DNA of 64,000 bases from Limnobacter sp. 130 (GTDB lineage Bacteria; Pseudomonadota; Gammaproteobacteria; Burkholderiales; Burkholderiaceae_B). This document shows positions 17,395 through 26,569 of this stretch, piece by piece (the first letter of the stretch is position 1; each line of letters begins with the position of its first letter). The notes beneath the pieces were generated by a model. That model was given only the letters and a program-made list of their open reading frames with translations, did no database searches and was not told the DNA's origin. The stretch covers positions 620,001-684,000 of the forward strand of contig NZ_LR732330.1 of NCBI RefSeq assembly GCF_902506325.1, given 5' to 3'. The translations under genes were made by a program, and so were the position numbers.

Positions 17395-18846
17395 TTATGG
17401 TGCGCACTGTGGTGCAGAGAAAGGCGGCGAAGACAGGGTAATGTCTTCAACGATAATGTCAGGCGGTGCAGTCAACAACTGAGGCGGCAAATTGGTTGAC
17501 GTTTGCACAAAAGCACCCTCGCCCCGATTGACTTCCAGCGGAGTTTGATTGGAGTTCGTGATCACGATCACACCATCATTCACAGCCACATAAAGCTGTG
17601 CTCCGCCTTCAGAGTCAGCGCCCTGCTGCAAGGACTGCACTGGCGTGGACGACAAGGATTCAAAATTCGCGGGTGTTGTCTCGGGCAATGGTCCGGCATT
17701 GGGTACATTACCCAACACATTGGGCAACGAATTGATGACCTGAATTTTCACATTGCCTGCAGGAATGATTGCAGACTGCCCGGCATTAATCACGGAATTC
17801 ATGTCACCCGAGGTCACAATAATTTGCCCGTCTCGAAGCTCAACCGTCAGGTTGGCCCCGCCAGAACACACGACCAGTCCGCCTGCGGCTGAAGTGCACG
17901 AAATATCAATTGCAGTGCCCCGAATACCCACCGTTGCAGTTTCTGTGAAAAACTTCACATTGTTGGGTTCCGCCTTGGCGATTGCGCCCGTAACGGCGCG
18001 TACCGCACCTTTCAACAACTTGAACGATGCCACTGATGTTTGGGGCGAAGCGGGTGCATAACGATAAGCCGCCACCTGCATGGAGCTACCCCCCGGCAAG
18101 GTCAAACGGGTGGAATCTGCCATGCTGAGCACGGCATAACCACCCTCAGGAACATCCACCGTTTCGCCTGCAAACACCGCGGCGCCCTTTTGCAGGGGAC
18201 GGCGTTTTCCATTTGACGAAATGGCGAACAACTCGCCGGTCAATTGCGACACGCGTCCTGCTACATCTGAGGTGGAGGTGTTCGTCACAGTGGCTTTCTC
18301 AGACTCACCCTTGGCAAGGCGATTACACTCGTTGCCATTACAAATTCGAGCGGAGAAATCGGTGCCTCGAATACCAATGGTTGCGGTTTCGCTTTTCAGT
18401 GCAAAGGCATCTGCACTGCCCCGCTTGCCGATCAAACCAGTCAAGGTGCGCAACCCCCCTTTCACCAGTTTAAATTCTGCCTTGTCGGCTATCGGCTGTT
18501 CGGGCTGATACTCGTAGTTCTCAACCACAAAGCGCGTGTTGGGCCGCAAGGCCACTTGCGTGGTGTCCACAAATTCAAGCACCGCCGTACTTTTGGCCTG
18601 CGTATTAATGACATCGCCCACGTTCAGTTTGGTCCCTGCACTGGCGAATTTGTTTTTGCCTTCGGCAGTTTGCAAATTCACCAAACCAGTCACCACCTTG
18701 ATACTACCGACGATTGCCTTGGTCGGTTGATTGCTTGCTGAAGCGCCTGCAGGTGCCAGGTCTTTCGATTGAATATTCTGGGCCAAGGCAGGGTTGGTGC
18801 CCGCGAAGGTGAAGGCGAAAAGTCCAAGGGCCAATAATTTATGCAT
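17395..18846 (-). CDS. Periplasmic protein with two FecR domains
   Basis: The product has 483 residues with a signal peptide (LLALGLFAFTFAG, cleavage near PALAQ). Two FecR-like domains follow, each ending in the family hallmark: TATIGIRGTDFSARIC near residue 165 and TATVGIRGTAIDISC near 305. Each has the preceding FKLVKGGLRTLTG or FKLLKGAVRAVTG strand, so it is an internal duplication. The C-terminal 150 residues are low in features and end in CAP. There is no TonB-system sigma factor nearby. FecR domains are often found next to CHASE2 cyclases, so it is probably a periplasmic partner of the cyclase downstream. GAGG 9 bases before ATG 18846 supports that start; ATG 18861 would overlap the TpsA stop as ATGA. 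Confidence 0.82.
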   Translation of the reverse strand: MHKLLALGLFAFTFAGTNPALAQNIQSKDLAPAGASASNQPTKAIVGSIKVVTGLVNLQTAEGKNKFASAGTKLNVGDVINTQAKSTAVLEFVDTTQVALRPNTRFVVENYEYQPEQPIADKAEFKLVKGGLRTLTGLIGKRGSADAFALKSETATIGIRGTDFSARICNGNECNRLAKGESEKATVTNTSTSDVAGRVSQLTGELFAISSNGKRRPLQKGAAVFAGETVDVPEGGYAVLSMADSTRLTLPGGSSMQVAAYRYAPASPQTSVASFKLLKGAVRAVTGAIAKAEPNNVKFFTETATVGIRGTAIDISCTSAAGGLVVCSGGANLTVELRDGQIIVTSGDMNSVINAGQSAIIPAGNVKIQVINSLPNVLGNVPNAGPLPETTPANFESLSSTPVQSLQQGADSEGGAQLYVAVNDGVIVITNSNQTPLEVNRGEGAFVQTSTNLPPQLLTAPPDIIVEDITLSSPPFSAPQCAP

Positions 18847-18857
18847 GTTGTAGGTCC

Positions 18858-21800
18858 TCATTTGCACACTGCCGAAGCACGCTGTGGATCACTTTGTGTG
18901 GTCTTCAACTCGATGTCATTGGACTGCTGTGAAATGGTTGTACCCCCGGTATTCTGATTTGCCACCGTTACGGCCTGCTCTTCTTGCTGAGGGGTCGAAG
19001 AGCTGCTGGGGCTTGTCGACGTTGTTGATGTAGACGTTGAGGTCGGTGTAAACGCCTGATTCAAATTCTGCCCCACTGTGGAGTCCGAGGTGCCTGTTGT
19101 TTGAGTCAAGGTGGTCGGACTTGTAGTTGAGCCTGGTTCGGACACAGGAGGTGGCGAACTGAGCGCAACAGTCGTGGTACTCATTTGCTGAATCTGGTTC
19201 ACACTTGCCACAGCCGGAGACGAGAAGGTGTAGGCAGAACTGGCAGGGGCATTCGAGACGCTGCCGAAACTTCCGTTAATGGCACTGGCTTCCAGAAACG
19301 CGTATTGGCTGCCAGCAGTCAAGGTGCCTCCGGAAATATCAATCAGGTTCAATTGACCTGCCAGGTTGGCATTGCCCTGAACAACAATGCAGTCAAAATC
19401 AGTGCCTTTTACGCCGCCGTCGCTGGCTATCTCAATATCAATGACACTGGTTGAGTCCAGGTTCAAATCACCGCTGACTGTCATCAAACCAGGAGAAGCA
19501 CCAGGAACGATTCGGCCGCCTTGTGCATTCAAGTTGCCATTGATGCTTGCAAAGCCCCGCAAGGCACCGCCGTTGATATTGACATTGCCATTCAACACGG
19601 CGCCGGGTTGCACATTGAGATTGCCTGCAGTCTGAACATAGCCACTGCTGCCGAAGGAGAACACACCCATATTGAAAGTTAAGGTACCGCTGTTGAAAAA
19701 GCCCGCTGTGTTTGACGATGCCAAGCCATTGAGAACATACGAGCCAGTGTTGCTGATGGAGCCACTGTTCATGATGTTATTCTGGATCAGGCTGCCTGTG
19801 CTGTTGCTCAGGATCAGGTTACCGCTGTTGCTCAGCGTGCCCGTACCGGAAAGCAATCCACTGTAGGTGTAATTGCCTTGCAGTTCAAACAAGCCATTGT
19901 TCTCAATGTTGTTGGTAATTGTCTCGTTGGTTTGATTGGGTCCCAAGCGCACAGTTGAAGAAACACCATTGACAATGCGTCGACCACTTTGCAGATCAGC
20001 CGCAGTCACAATGTTCAAACCCATCATGAACTGGATCTCATCGATGGTCTGAAATGCATACCGTAAACCACTGAGATCGGTTCCAGCAGCGAACGCGACC
20101 CCACTGTTGGCCAAAGTGGGGCTGGGCGAGCCGAGCGAGGTCAGTACCATGCCCGAGTAGGCTACAGCCTGGTTCACATCAAACTTCACACAGAAATCAA
20201 ACACCGAGCAGGTGAATCCGTCCGTCAGCGAATCAGGCGTGCCGTCAATTACAAAAGACGGATTTGAAAAACCGGACAACACGGTAGTCACAGGCGTGGA
20301 GAATCCATCAAAGTCCTCGTACTCGGCAATCGCCACGGCCTCGGGCGTTAGCTGACCCACCAGGAACACAGGGCGCTGTGGCGCTGGCGTGTTTCCATAA
20401 AACAAGCTGAGCGCCGGTGGCAAACTGGCAGCGTTACCGGTCACATTGAGCGTGATTCCACTGCCCACATTCAAGGTCATCGAGTCGGGAATTGAATCCA
20501 CCGCCATTGGGTCGTAGGCGCGTCGACCCGCGAGAATCAGGTTGCCCTGCGTACCCGAGCTAATGGTGGCTGTGCCATTCAAATTCGCCACACCTTCGGC
20601 ATCGGATTCCACAATCAGGAAAGAGTCGCCGCCCATGTTGATGTTGGCACCAATCAGTACCGCAGGTGTAACAGGGGCACCATTTTCATCTTGAGTTGCC
20701 AGTAAAACCACGCCCGTGGGCGATACATTGATGGTCGTGCTTACTTCGGTGTTGCGAAGTTCAAGGAAACCGTCAGGTGCAATATTGATTGAATTGGCAG
20801 TACCCGCACTGGTGAGCAAGCCACCAGTGACCACCAAGTCTTCAGCAACCAGAATACTGCCCTTGGAAAGCGGCGCAGAAGTTGCTGCATTGGCGGCGTT
20901 AACGGCACTGTTGTCCCACACCCCCTCTGCCGCCAATCGACCGCCATTTGTACGGTTTACACCATACAGATCTGCAGAGACGAAGTTGCCAGACAAGGCG
21001 ATCAATGAGTTCGCGCCGTTTACATTCAGACTCCCGTCTGTGGTCGAAATATTTTTACCCTCAAGACGCACACGGCCCGAATTCACGGTTAGCGAACCAT
21101 TGAAATCAAGATCTACCAAAGCCTCGAATTCAGAGTTCTGCGTCTCGGAAAACTGAATTTCCCCGATCCTTAAGGAACGTCCGTCACCACCAGCATTCAC
21201 CTGAATGTTGGCCGATTCGATCACCATGGTGCTAATTGGAGTCGACACGCTGACTTCCGAGTTGAAGTCAAAATTCTCCGTATCGGTTTGAATCGAGTTC
21301 AAGAATCCGTTGACCTCGATGGTGACCGGCGCATCCAGGCGACCGTCCAGGCCGGTGATGTCAACAATTGCGCCACCAAAGGGTGAGCTTGAAAAACTTG
21401 CGGCTTCAAGGGGGGGCTCTGAGTGAATGATGTCATCGGAGGCGGCCCCGTTCATTACAATGCGCGCACCCTGCTGGGCAACGAATTGCCCTTGTGTGGT
21501 CGAAATGTAAGCGCCTTCCTGCTTGGCCAGAACCATTGGTGTAGAGCCAGAGGAAGTGAATGCTCTTCCCAACTCAAGATAGGATCCCGCCGACAAATTG
21601 ATTCGTGAATTGGCACCCATACCGAGCGCCTGAAAACTTGCATTTGCAAAGCCCGGGGCAAAGTTGATGCTTCCATTCAAATCGGTGTCAATCGCGCTCA
21701 ACGAAGCAGAAGAACCGAATTCATTGGACATCAAATTGAAGGTTCCATCCAGCACTGCCTTTTGGTAGGACATGCTGGCACCCACCAGGTTAATCGTGCT

Positions 21801-24077
21801 TCCCGTTCCTGCCACAAGGTCGCCAATGTCATAAAAACCAAAAGGCGAGCTGCTGCTGCCAGAGTTGCTTAGAAAGTTCAGGGTGCCCGCATTGGTATCA
21901 ATCTCGAAAATCTCGCTGAATCCACCATTGAAGTTCACGGTGCCGCTTGAAACCAGCCTGTTCAAAATGGTATTTGGATTCAAATCAAATGAGAATTCTG
22001 GATCAAACCGAGTGAATGTAGACACAGTGCTGCCAGCGTCCACGGTCAGGCTGTTGGCCTCCATGGAGTTGTATTGCAGATTGCCTTGAATGGGCGCAGG
22101 CAAATCGAAATTATCTACACCGACTCGAATGTCGGTTGCAGGCGTGATTTCATCAGGAAAAAAGCTGAGATTGTTCACCATCAAATTGGCACCCAACACG
22201 TTCAACTTGACTGTTTTTCCCGGATCAACATTCAAGCTTTGCTCGGTCATTGGATCTGTGGCTACCGCACTGGTGACATAGATCTGATTCAGCAGCAATG
22301 GTTGAGACGTGTTGGCACTGTTCATGCCCGAAAGCAAATTCACACCATCCAGCGGCAATTGCCCAAGTGTATTGGTGGGCAATGTATTGCCGACATCGTA
22401 AGGGGACAGAATCAAGCTGCCGGAATTGCCCAAATACAGTGGTGCATCGATATACACAGGCTTCGCAATGTCATAACTCAAGTGCAAATCAAACCCGTCG
22501 AATGCAAGTTGTCCGGGGTTTAAACCAACAGCCTCATCAATGTTGATTTCACCCTTGGCTTCAAGAAACAGCAAAGGATTCACGCCCGTAGATTGTGAGA
22601 AATTCTGACTGATCAGAATGGGTGCAGAGATGGTTAAGTTGCCGTCTCCGGGTTGTGTCCCCGATGTGTAAATTTGAACAAAACCGTTGTTCTCAAGGCC
22701 ACTCACCACGGTGCTGTTCAGCAAAAAGGACTCGGTTGGCGAGAAGGTCGAACTAATGTCGTCTGTCGAGAAAAACGGGCTTTGTTGCCCAGGTTCCAGG
22801 TTGAAACCACCTTCCGGAATTTGATCCACAATCGTCAGGTTGGCCGGGTCAATGAGCCACTGCCCGGCCTCACCATTTGCCGCAGAAGTATTGGCCGCTA
22901 CATTCACCGCCAGGCTTTGTTTGCCCGAGGTTTCTACCCGACCGCCGTTGCCACCCAATGCGCCGCCTTTGGCTTGCACCTCGGAATCAACCACAGTGTG
23001 TCCATCGGCCCACACCACCACTTCACCACCGTTGCCGTTGGCAGTGGCATTCGCAGAAATTCGGGTATTGGTCTGCACCACGGTTTGTTGCGCATTGGCA
23101 AGACTGGCGTCTTGCCCTTTCCAGCCACCACCCACATGCACTGTACCGCCACCCGTGGCGCCATCTGCGGAAATTCGGGCACCTTCCAGCACGGCAACTC
23201 GTTGACCGGTGATATCGATTTCACCACCTTGGCCGCTGCTGCCTTCGGCAAGCAGCTGACCGCCCACCAACGCATCGCCTTGGGCGATGAATCGAATCAC
23301 GCCGCCCTCGCCAACCTGCGCGCCAGTGGCTTCAACCACGCCACTGTTTTTCACCAAATGCGAAAACAGGGAGGCGTTTTTGCTGATGATTTGCCCCAGG
23401 TTCACCACCTTGTCGCCCTCTTTCGCGGCAACTGTGAGGCCAATCGTGGGGTGCCTCATGTCAACAATCGTGACACTGTGCCCCGCCGCCAACAACACTT
23501 CGCCATCGGCATGAATAATGCCGCTGTTCTCAATGCTGGGGGCCAACAAAACAATGGAGCCGCCGGAGTGCGTGGTCAGCGAACCTTGATTCACAATATT
23601 GCCGGCGGTGCCTGTGGAGTCGTTGAAACGCAAATGCCCGTTCAACAAATCAGTGTTCGAGGCCGCCAAGGTGCTGGCCAAAAACCCGGCTGTATCAACC
23701 ACTGCGCCCTGCCCAAAAAACACGCCGGCCGGGTTGATCAAAAACACCTGCCCATTGCTTTGAAGGGTGCCAAGAATTTGGGAAACATCGCCACCTGTGA
23801 CTCGGTTAAACACCTGGCTGGCTGTATTTTGCTGAATAAACTGCGTGGTTTGCCCCACGTCAATATTGAACTGTTGCCAATTCAGAATGGCACCCGGCGT
23901 ATTGGTAATTTGCATCAGGTTACCAATGGTTTGCGCGGTGGCCTGCCCTGCAACCACCGACATTCCGGTGGGGTTGGCATACGACGAACTTGCAATGGCC
24001 ATTGCCACGCCCAAAGCCACTGCCTTGCGACGAAACCGGGTATTTGAACTGCAGTTTGAAAGACGATTGGATTTCAT
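18858..24077 (-). CDS. TpsA exoprotein, filamentous-hemagglutinin-like (two-partner secretion)
   Basis: The 1739-residue product has an extended signal region (AVALGVAMAIASSSYA), then a TPS secretion domain at about 35-300 with MQITNTPGAILNWQQFNI, ILGTLQSNGQVFLINPAGVFFG and TAGFLASTLAAS. The NPAG motif matches the NPNG-type hallmark. A long body rich in Asn, Gly, Ser and Thr with repeated short hydrophobic strands predicts a right-handed beta-helix. The last 100 residues are Ser/Thr/Pro-rich, and the second-last residue is a cysteine. Its likely transporter, TpsB, lies 11 bases upstream in the same operon. It is expected to be an adhesin or biofilm matrix protein. No toxin domain or polymorphic C-terminal region is seen. 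An antisense open frame at 22653-24047 is considered a shadow. Confidence 0.88.
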   Translation of the reverse strand: MKSNRLSNCSSNTRFRRKAVALGVAMAIASSSYANPTGMSVVAGQATAQTIGNLMQITNTPGAILNWQQFNIDVGQTTQFIQQNTASQVFNRVTGGDVSQILGTLQSNGQVFLINPAGVFFGQGAVVDTAGFLASTLAASNTDLLNGHLRFNDSTGTAGNIVNQGSLTTHSGGSIVLLAPSIENSGIIHADGEVLLAAGHSVTIVDMRHPTIGLTVAAKEGDKVVNLGQIISKNASLFSHLVKNSGVVEATGAQVGEGGVIRFIAQGDALVGGQLLAEGSSGQGGEIDITGQRVAVLEGARISADGATGGGTVHVGGGWKGQDASLANAQQTVVQTNTRISANATANGNGGEVVVWADGHTVVDSEVQAKGGALGGNGGRVETSGKQSLAVNVAANTSAANGEAGQWLIDPANLTIVDQIPEGGFNLEPGQQSPFFSTDDISSTFSPTESFLLNSTVVSGLENNGFVQIYTSGTQPGDGNLTISAPILISQNFSQSTGVNPLLFLEAKGEINIDEAVGLNPGQLAFDGFDLHLSYDIAKPVYIDAPLYLGNSGSLILSPYDVGNTLPTNTLGQLPLDGVNLLSGMNSANTSQPLLLNQIYVTSAVATDPMTEQSLNVDPGKTVKLNVLGANLMVNNLSFFPDEITPATDIRVGVDNFDLPAPIQGNLQYNSMEANSLTVDAGSTVSTFTRFDPEFSFDLNPNTILNRLVSSGTVNFNGGFSEIFEIDTNAGTLNFLSNSGSSSSPFGFYDIGDLVAGTGSTINLVGASMSYQKAVLDGTFNLMSNEFGSSASLSAIDTDLNGSINFAPGFANASFQALGMGANSRINLSAGSYLELGRAFTSSGSTPMVLAKQEGAYISTTQGQFVAQQGARIVMNGAASDDIIHSEPPLEAASFSSSPFGGAIVDITGLDGRLDAPVTIEVNGFLNSIQTDTENFDFNSEVSVSTPISTMVIESANIQVNAGGDGRSLRIGEIQFSETQNSEFEALVDLDFNGSLTVNSGRVRLEGKNISTTDGSLNVNGANSLIALSGNFVSADLYGVNRTNGGRLAAEGVWDNSAVNAANAATSAPLSKGSILVAEDLVVTGGLLTSAGTANSINIAPDGFLELRNTEVSTTINVSPTGVVLLATQDENGAPVTPAVLIGANINMGGDSFLIVESDAEGVANLNGTATISSGTQGNLILAGRRAYDPMAVDSIPDSMTLNVGSGITLNVTGNAASLPPALSLFYGNTPAPQRPVFLVGQLTPEAVAIAEYEDFDGFSTPVTTVLSGFSNPSFVIDGTPDSLTDGFTCSVFDFCVKFDVNQAVAYSGMVLTSLGSPSPTLANSGVAFAAGTDLSGLRYAFQTIDEIQFMMGLNIVTAADLQSGRRIVNGVSSTVRLGPNQTNETITNNIENNGLFELQGNYTYSGLLSGTGTLSNSGNLILSNSTGSLIQNNIMNSGSISNTGSYVLNGLASSNTAGFFNSGTLTFNMGVFSFGSSGYVQTAGNLNVQPGAVLNGNVNINGGALRGFASINGNLNAQGGRIVPGASPGLMTVSGDLNLDSTSVIDIEIASDGGVKGTDFDCIVVQGNANLAGQLNLIDISGGTLTAGSQYAFLEASAINGSFGSVSNAPASSAYTFSSPAVASVNQIQQMSTTTVALSSPPPVSEPGSTTSPTTLTQTTGTSDSTVGQNLNQAFTPTSTSTSTTSTSPSSSSTPQQEEQAVTVANQNTGGTTISQQSNDIELKTTQSDPQRASAVCK

Positions 24078-24088
24078 GGTGTCTTTCC

Positions 24089-25741
24089 TTACAGGGAAGT
24101 GGCAAAAGTGACGTGCAACATCACGTCACCATGCGGTTGAATGGGTAAGCCCGACACAACTTTGGCCAGGTCAACTCGAAATTGATGTTTGGGGGAGAAT
24201 GCAAAACGGACGCCGACACCGTAGGACATCAAGTGCGGCTCAACCGGCGACCCAAACACCGGGTTGTTGAATTTCAATTGGGCAGCATCTACGAAGCCCA
24301 CGAACTGCAATCGTTCAAACAGTGTTCCAAATGTTTTATTGATATTCGGCCCCATCAACTCGAGAGACTGGCGAAGGCCGCGGTCTGCGGAAACAACGCG
24401 TTCTTCGAAACCACGCACCGAATAAACACCACCAGCACCAAACTGCTCACCAGGGATCAATGAGTAGTCGGTGTGCTGCGCATCCAGCTGCGCGGTCAAA
24501 CGCCAACCTGGCATGACCTGTTCAGACCAGCTTGCATTGGCGCGAATAACGTCAAAATTGGCTTCGGCTGCAGGGTTGGTCATGCTGTATTGCGCAGTTG
24601 AATTATTTCCGCCGGTCACATAATTCTTGAAATAGCCAATTTGAAAAGCCCGCTGGCGAGAATCCTGCGCCTCGGTCAGGGAATACGACAGGCCCACAGG
24701 TCGACTTTCCAGTTCAGGCACCAAGCTTGGGCCAAAACCATTGAGTTGCACCTGACTGACAAATTCTTTGATTTCATGAGAAAAAGTGAGTCGCGCGTCA
24801 AACCCCGCCAAGCGATCCAGTAATTTCACCCAACGAATGGCCACGGTGGTACCCGCACCGGCCACCGACACGGAACTGGCAGATGGGCCAGACCCCACAC
24901 TCAAATTGCCCGCATCGACGTTGGAATCGCTGTAAGCCATTTCCAGCATGGAATCCAGGGAATAGAACGGCACCTTGTAATTCAAGCCGAAGACTTCGAC
25001 ATCAGACCAGCGGCCTGGCGAGGTCACGTATTGAAACGAGGCCATGTGGCCTTTGTTGAATGCATTGTTGTGCTGCAGGGCAAGCCCCATGCGGAAGTCG
25101 CCCGTGGCATTGGTACCCGAATTGTCGAGTGTTAAATAAGCTGCCAAGGGATTTTGATCAGACACTTGTACTTTTGCATCCACCAAACCCGGTTTGTCGC
25201 TGGGTTCCAGGCGCACGCGTACAATTTTTGCCGGATTGTCATTGATCAGACGCAGGTTTTTGTCCATGTCGACGGTGTTGATCAGGGCACCGGGCTGCAA
25301 CACCACCAAACTTTGCTGAATGGATTCTGCGGTGAAATGATCATTGCCAGCCACGGTCACCACATCGAGTCGGGCATCCACAATTTGCAGCTTGAGCTTT
25401 TCTCCCGGCGTAATTTCCTGCTCAGGAATGAGCACACGAACAACCTCATAGCCCGCCTCGGCGTGTAGTTGCTCCACCGCCACGGTGGCCGCTCGTAAAT
25501 CATTAAAGGTGATTTCTCTTCCTGAAAAACCCTGCAATATCGACATCACTTGATCGCGCGGCACCAATTCTGGGCCCAACACCTCAAAACCGGAAAGCTG
25601 GAAGCTGGGTTCCTGATATTTGTCGCTACCGGACTTCGAATTGGCTGTACTTTCAGGCAAGGGTTGTGCATTCGCGAACTGCAAATGCGAATTGACCAAC
25701 AGCACCACTGCACAGGCGACTGCGGATAGTTTGAATTTCAT
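24089..25741 (-). CDS. TpsB outer-membrane transporter (ShlB/FhaC family)
   Basis: The 550-residue product has a signal peptide (CAVVLLVNSHLQFANA), then a POTRA-type domain (FQLSGFEVLGPELVPRDQV, GREITFNDLRAATVAVEQLHAEAGY), a second POTRA-like region (LKLQIVDARLDVV) and a C-terminal 16-strand-type barrel. A VRGF motif (VYSVRGFEERVVSADRG near residue 440) matches the conserved VRGY/F tip of FhaC loop L6. It exports the TpsA protein encoded 11 bases downstream. It follows the phosphodiesterase gene by 18 bases. The length is normal for the family. Confidence 0.92.
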   Translation of the reverse strand: MKFKLSAVACAVVLLVNSHLQFANAQPLPESTANSKSGSDKYQEPSFQLSGFEVLGPELVPRDQVMSILQGFSGREITFNDLRAATVAVEQLHAEAGYEVVRVLIPEQEITPGEKLKLQIVDARLDVVTVAGNDHFTAESIQQSLVVLQPGALINTVDMDKNLRLINDNPAKIVRVRLEPSDKPGLVDAKVQVSDQNPLAAYLTLDNSGTNATGDFRMGLALQHNNAFNKGHMASFQYVTSPGRWSDVEVFGLNYKVPFYSLDSMLEMAYSDSNVDAGNLSVGSGPSASSVSVAGAGTTVAIRWVKLLDRLAGFDARLTFSHEIKEFVSQVQLNGFGPSLVPELESRPVGLSYSLTEAQDSRQRAFQIGYFKNYVTGGNNSTAQYSMTNPAAEANFDVIRANASWSEQVMPGWRLTAQLDAQHTDYSLIPGEQFGAGGVYSVRGFEERVVSADRGLRQSLELMGPNINKTFGTLFERLQFVGFVDAAQLKFNNPVFGSPVEPHLMSYGVGVRFAFSPKHQFRVDLAKVVSGLPIQPHGDVMLHVTFATSL

Positions 25742-25759
25742 AGAATTGTTGTGGAACCG

Positions 25760-26542
25760 TTAAATGTTAAAAATCATTCCGGCCGATAGAATGCGCAGCG
25801 GCTGGCTTCCCGGATACTGCTGTAACTCTTTTTGAATCTGGTCGTGTTCTCTGGGTTTTAGGTGACTAATCCAGATTTCACATGCTGCGTTTAATTTTTG
25901 AAGCTCACCAAACAACAAACTTGGGCACAAATGCTTGGCCAAATCTGCAAGCCATTTTTCCTTATCGGGAAAAGCAGCCTCGATAAAGAAATAATCTACC
26001 TTTTTTGCCTGGTTGATAAGGGTGAACAACCGGTCTGTTTGGTGTGTGTCTCCAGAAAAGCACCATCCACCTGTGGGCGTATCAAGGAATACACCCACGG
26101 CAGGCACCGTGTGGTCCACTGCCACCGTTGTAATTCTGCGTTTACCGAATACCAGTTCTTCTTCAGGCTGTATCTCAACATACTCCAGTACCGGGTTTTC
26201 TGCATTCGGAATTTTTGAGAAGTCAGGCCATATTTCCTCATTGAAAATATGCTGTTGCAAGGCCTTGATTGTGGGGGGGGTGGCATAGACCTTCAACGGG
26301 CGTTCACGACCAACGCCCACCGTATCGATCAGGAAGGGCAATCCACAAATGTGATCAAGATGTGAATGCGTGATGAAGACATGCTCAATTTGCTCCAAGC
26401 GAGCAAAGTCAAGCTCGCACAACCCTGTGCCTGCATCGATCAAAATATCGCTGTCGATCAGGAAGCTAGTTGTTCCTTGTCCGGGTATACCGATACTGCC
26501 GCTGCAACCCAACACCTCTACTGTAGAGTGTTTTTGCATCAA
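25760..26542 (-). CDS. Class II 3',5'-cyclic-nucleotide phosphodiesterase (metallo-beta-lactamase fold)
   Basis: The 260-residue protein has the metal-binding THSHLDHICGLPFLIDT motif near residue 80, matching the HXHLDH signature of yeast PDE1/class II cyclic phosphodiesterases rather than the general HXHXDH of hydrolases. Further ligands include DHTVPAVGVFL and FSGDTHQTD, and a late ISHLKPREHD. There is no signal peptide, so it is cytoplasmic and would hydrolyse cAMP. The operon with an adenylyl cyclase and a cyclic-nucleotide-binding phospholipase supports this. An RNase Z-like or other MBL activity is possible. It starts at 26542 or one codon later. Confidence 0.8.
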   Translation of the reverse strand: MMQKHSTVEVLGCSGSIGIPGQGTTSFLIDSDILIDAGTGLCELDFARLEQIEHVFITHSHLDHICGLPFLIDTVGVGRERPLKVYATPPTIKALQQHIFNEEIWPDFSKIPNAENPVLEYVEIQPEEELVFGKRRITTVAVDHTVPAVGVFLDTPTGGWCFSGDTHQTDRLFTLINQAKKVDYFFIEAAFPDKEKWLADLAKHLCPSLLFGELQKLNAACEIWISHLKPREHDQIQKELQQYPGSQPLRILSAGMIFNI

Positions 26543-26569
26543 AGCCTCGTAAGAATGACGACTGCGTTG

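Noticed and set aside
22653-24047. 464-codon open frame on the plus strand
   Set aside because: It is antisense to the TpsA secretion domain. Its translation is rich in Cys, His and Arg without any domain, and codon periodicity follows the TpsA strand.
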